From Actinomycetes bacterium (GTDB lineage: Bacteria > Actinomycetota > Aquicultoria > CAJVYJ01): a DNA stretch of 6,017 bases. The stretch covers positions 1 through 6,017 of the forward strand of contig JAUVQW010000074.1 of NCBI GenBank assembly GCA_030597945.1, written 5' to 3'. Numbering within the stretch: the first letter of the stretch is position 1; every line of letters starts with the position of its first letter. The notes below the pieces were generated by a model. It ran no database searches. It worked only from the letters and a program-made list of their open reading frames with translations, and was not told the origin of the DNA. Made by a program: the position numbers and the translations under genes. This document shows, in pieces, positions 5,493-6,017 of the stretch.

Positions 5493-6017
5493 CTACCTTG
5501 CAAATCTGGCAACGAGATCGTCTATTTCTATTACCTTCTCTGCCTTTATGTCTTCAATGACGTCCGAGTCGAGCAATTTCTCGTAAGCAGACCTTCTTTT
5601 GTCCTCATCTTTTATAGTGACCCTTATCCGTTCACGAAACTGTCCGACGATCTCTACCCAGCGCTCATACTCCGGTCCGAACTGATCTTGAAGACGTTTT
5701 CTAATATGTTTGGCAAGCGCGGGACTTTTTCCCTCGGTTGATATAGCGATCTTTAAATCCCCACGCCTTACCACTGATGGGATAAAAAAATCACAGAGAG
5801 CCGGATCGTCTGCCACATTTATTGGCACCCTTATCTTTTTCGCGTCTCCATATACGAGCTGGTTTATGTGCCGGTCATCGGTGGCCGCAAAGACTAACGC
5901 GAACGATTTTCTTACATCGCCTTCACGAAAGTCCCTTGCCTCATGATTGATCTTACCCAATTTTGCCAGCTCGCTAATCGTCTTTGTAACCAAAGGGCTG
6001 ATAACGTGTATTTTCGC
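5493..6017 (-). CDS. Precorrin-2 dehydrogenase / sirohydrochlorin-forming protein, 3' part
   Basis: Oxidises precorrin-2 to sirohydrochlorin with NAD+, the step after the CobA activity encoded downstream; some family members also insert iron to give siroheme. The open frame continues to the right edge (AKIHVISP precedes the TTG at 5993), so the true start lies outside and 174 residues are visible. The N-terminal glycine-rich nucleotide-binding motif is therefore missing from view. Visible family marks, numbered from the first visible residue, are AATDD (44-48, carrying the conserved Asp), NVADDPALCDFFIPS (67-81), RGDLKIAISTEGKSPALA (85-102) and a charged helical C-terminal domain. It stops at TAG. 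It resembles the CysG N-terminal module or Met8, without a methyltransferase domain, which fits cobA being supplied by the fusion gene. Whether this protein also acts as ferrochelatase cannot be told. Confidence 0.92.
   Translation of the reverse strand, partial: AKIHVISPLVTKTISELAKLGKINHEARDFREGDVRKSFALVFAATDDRHINQLVYGDAKKIRVPINVADDPALCDFFIPSVVRRGDLKIAISTEGKSPALAKHIRKRLQDQFGPEYERWVEIVGQFRERIRVTIKDEDKRRSAYEKLLDSDVIEDIKAEKVIEIDDLVARFAR

Noticed and set aside
5991..5993. TTG at 5993 as the start of the precorrin-2 dehydrogenase gene
   Set aside because: The frame stays open to the window edge with AKIHVISP, the family's expected strand before this point. The glycine-rich nucleotide-binding motif must lie further upstream, so the gene is partial and does not start here.
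1..6017. CRISPR arrays, insertion sequences, tRNA or rRNA genes, phage or defence genes
   Set aside because: No spaced repeats, transposase motifs, terminal inverted repeats or tRNA-like cloverleaf were seen. The window is filled by biosynthetic genes with short gaps.

Overview
This window is one strand-coherent tetrapyrrole biosynthesis operon. Every gene lies on the minus strand, so transcription runs from the right edge to the left. In that order it holds: the 3' part of a precorrin-2 dehydrogenase (sirohydrochlorin-forming) gene, cut by the right edge; hemA (glutamyl-tRNA reductase); hemC (hydroxymethylbilane synthase); a fused cobA-hemD (uroporphyrinogen-III C-methyltransferase plus uroporphyrinogen-III synthase); an unrecognised 68-residue single-pass membrane protein; hemB (zinc-type porphobilinogen synthase); and the first 11 codons of a 4-oxalocrotonate-tautomerase-like gene, cut by the left edge.

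The order, the CobA-HemD fusion, strong purine-rich ribosome binding sites, repeated TTG start codons and a moderate GC content (mid-40s by eye, not counted) suggest an anaerobic Gram-positive-type bacterium, such as a clostridial Firmicute or a deep-branching Actinobacteriota lineage. That assignment is an inference and I cannot name a genus. The pathway starts from glutamyl-tRNA (C5 route). HemA makes glutamate-1-semialdehyde. HemL, not seen here, would make 5-aminolevulinate. HemB makes porphobilinogen, HemC hydroxymethylbilane and the HemD half uroporphyrinogen III. The CobA half methylates this to precorrin-2, which the right-edge gene product oxidises to sirohydrochlorin. The window therefore covers the trunk and the branch to siroheme, cobalamin or siroheme-derived haem. 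No hemE-like gene for the decarboxylating branch is present.

The gaps between genes are short (about 20 to 85 bases) except for the 201 bases upstream of hemA. That gap holds an extended -10 promoter just after the upstream stop codon, then a structured leader. In the leader, an early hairpin and a later terminator-like hairpin ending in six T's share the same bases and so exclude each other. A third hairpin and a possible 26-codon upstream reading frame also lie there. This looks like a transcription attenuator controlling the committed step, and it matches no riboswitch or T-box class I recognise. It is the most interesting part of the window. The remainder is ordinary, well-conserved biosynthetic coding sequence, apart from the unexplained small membrane protein.
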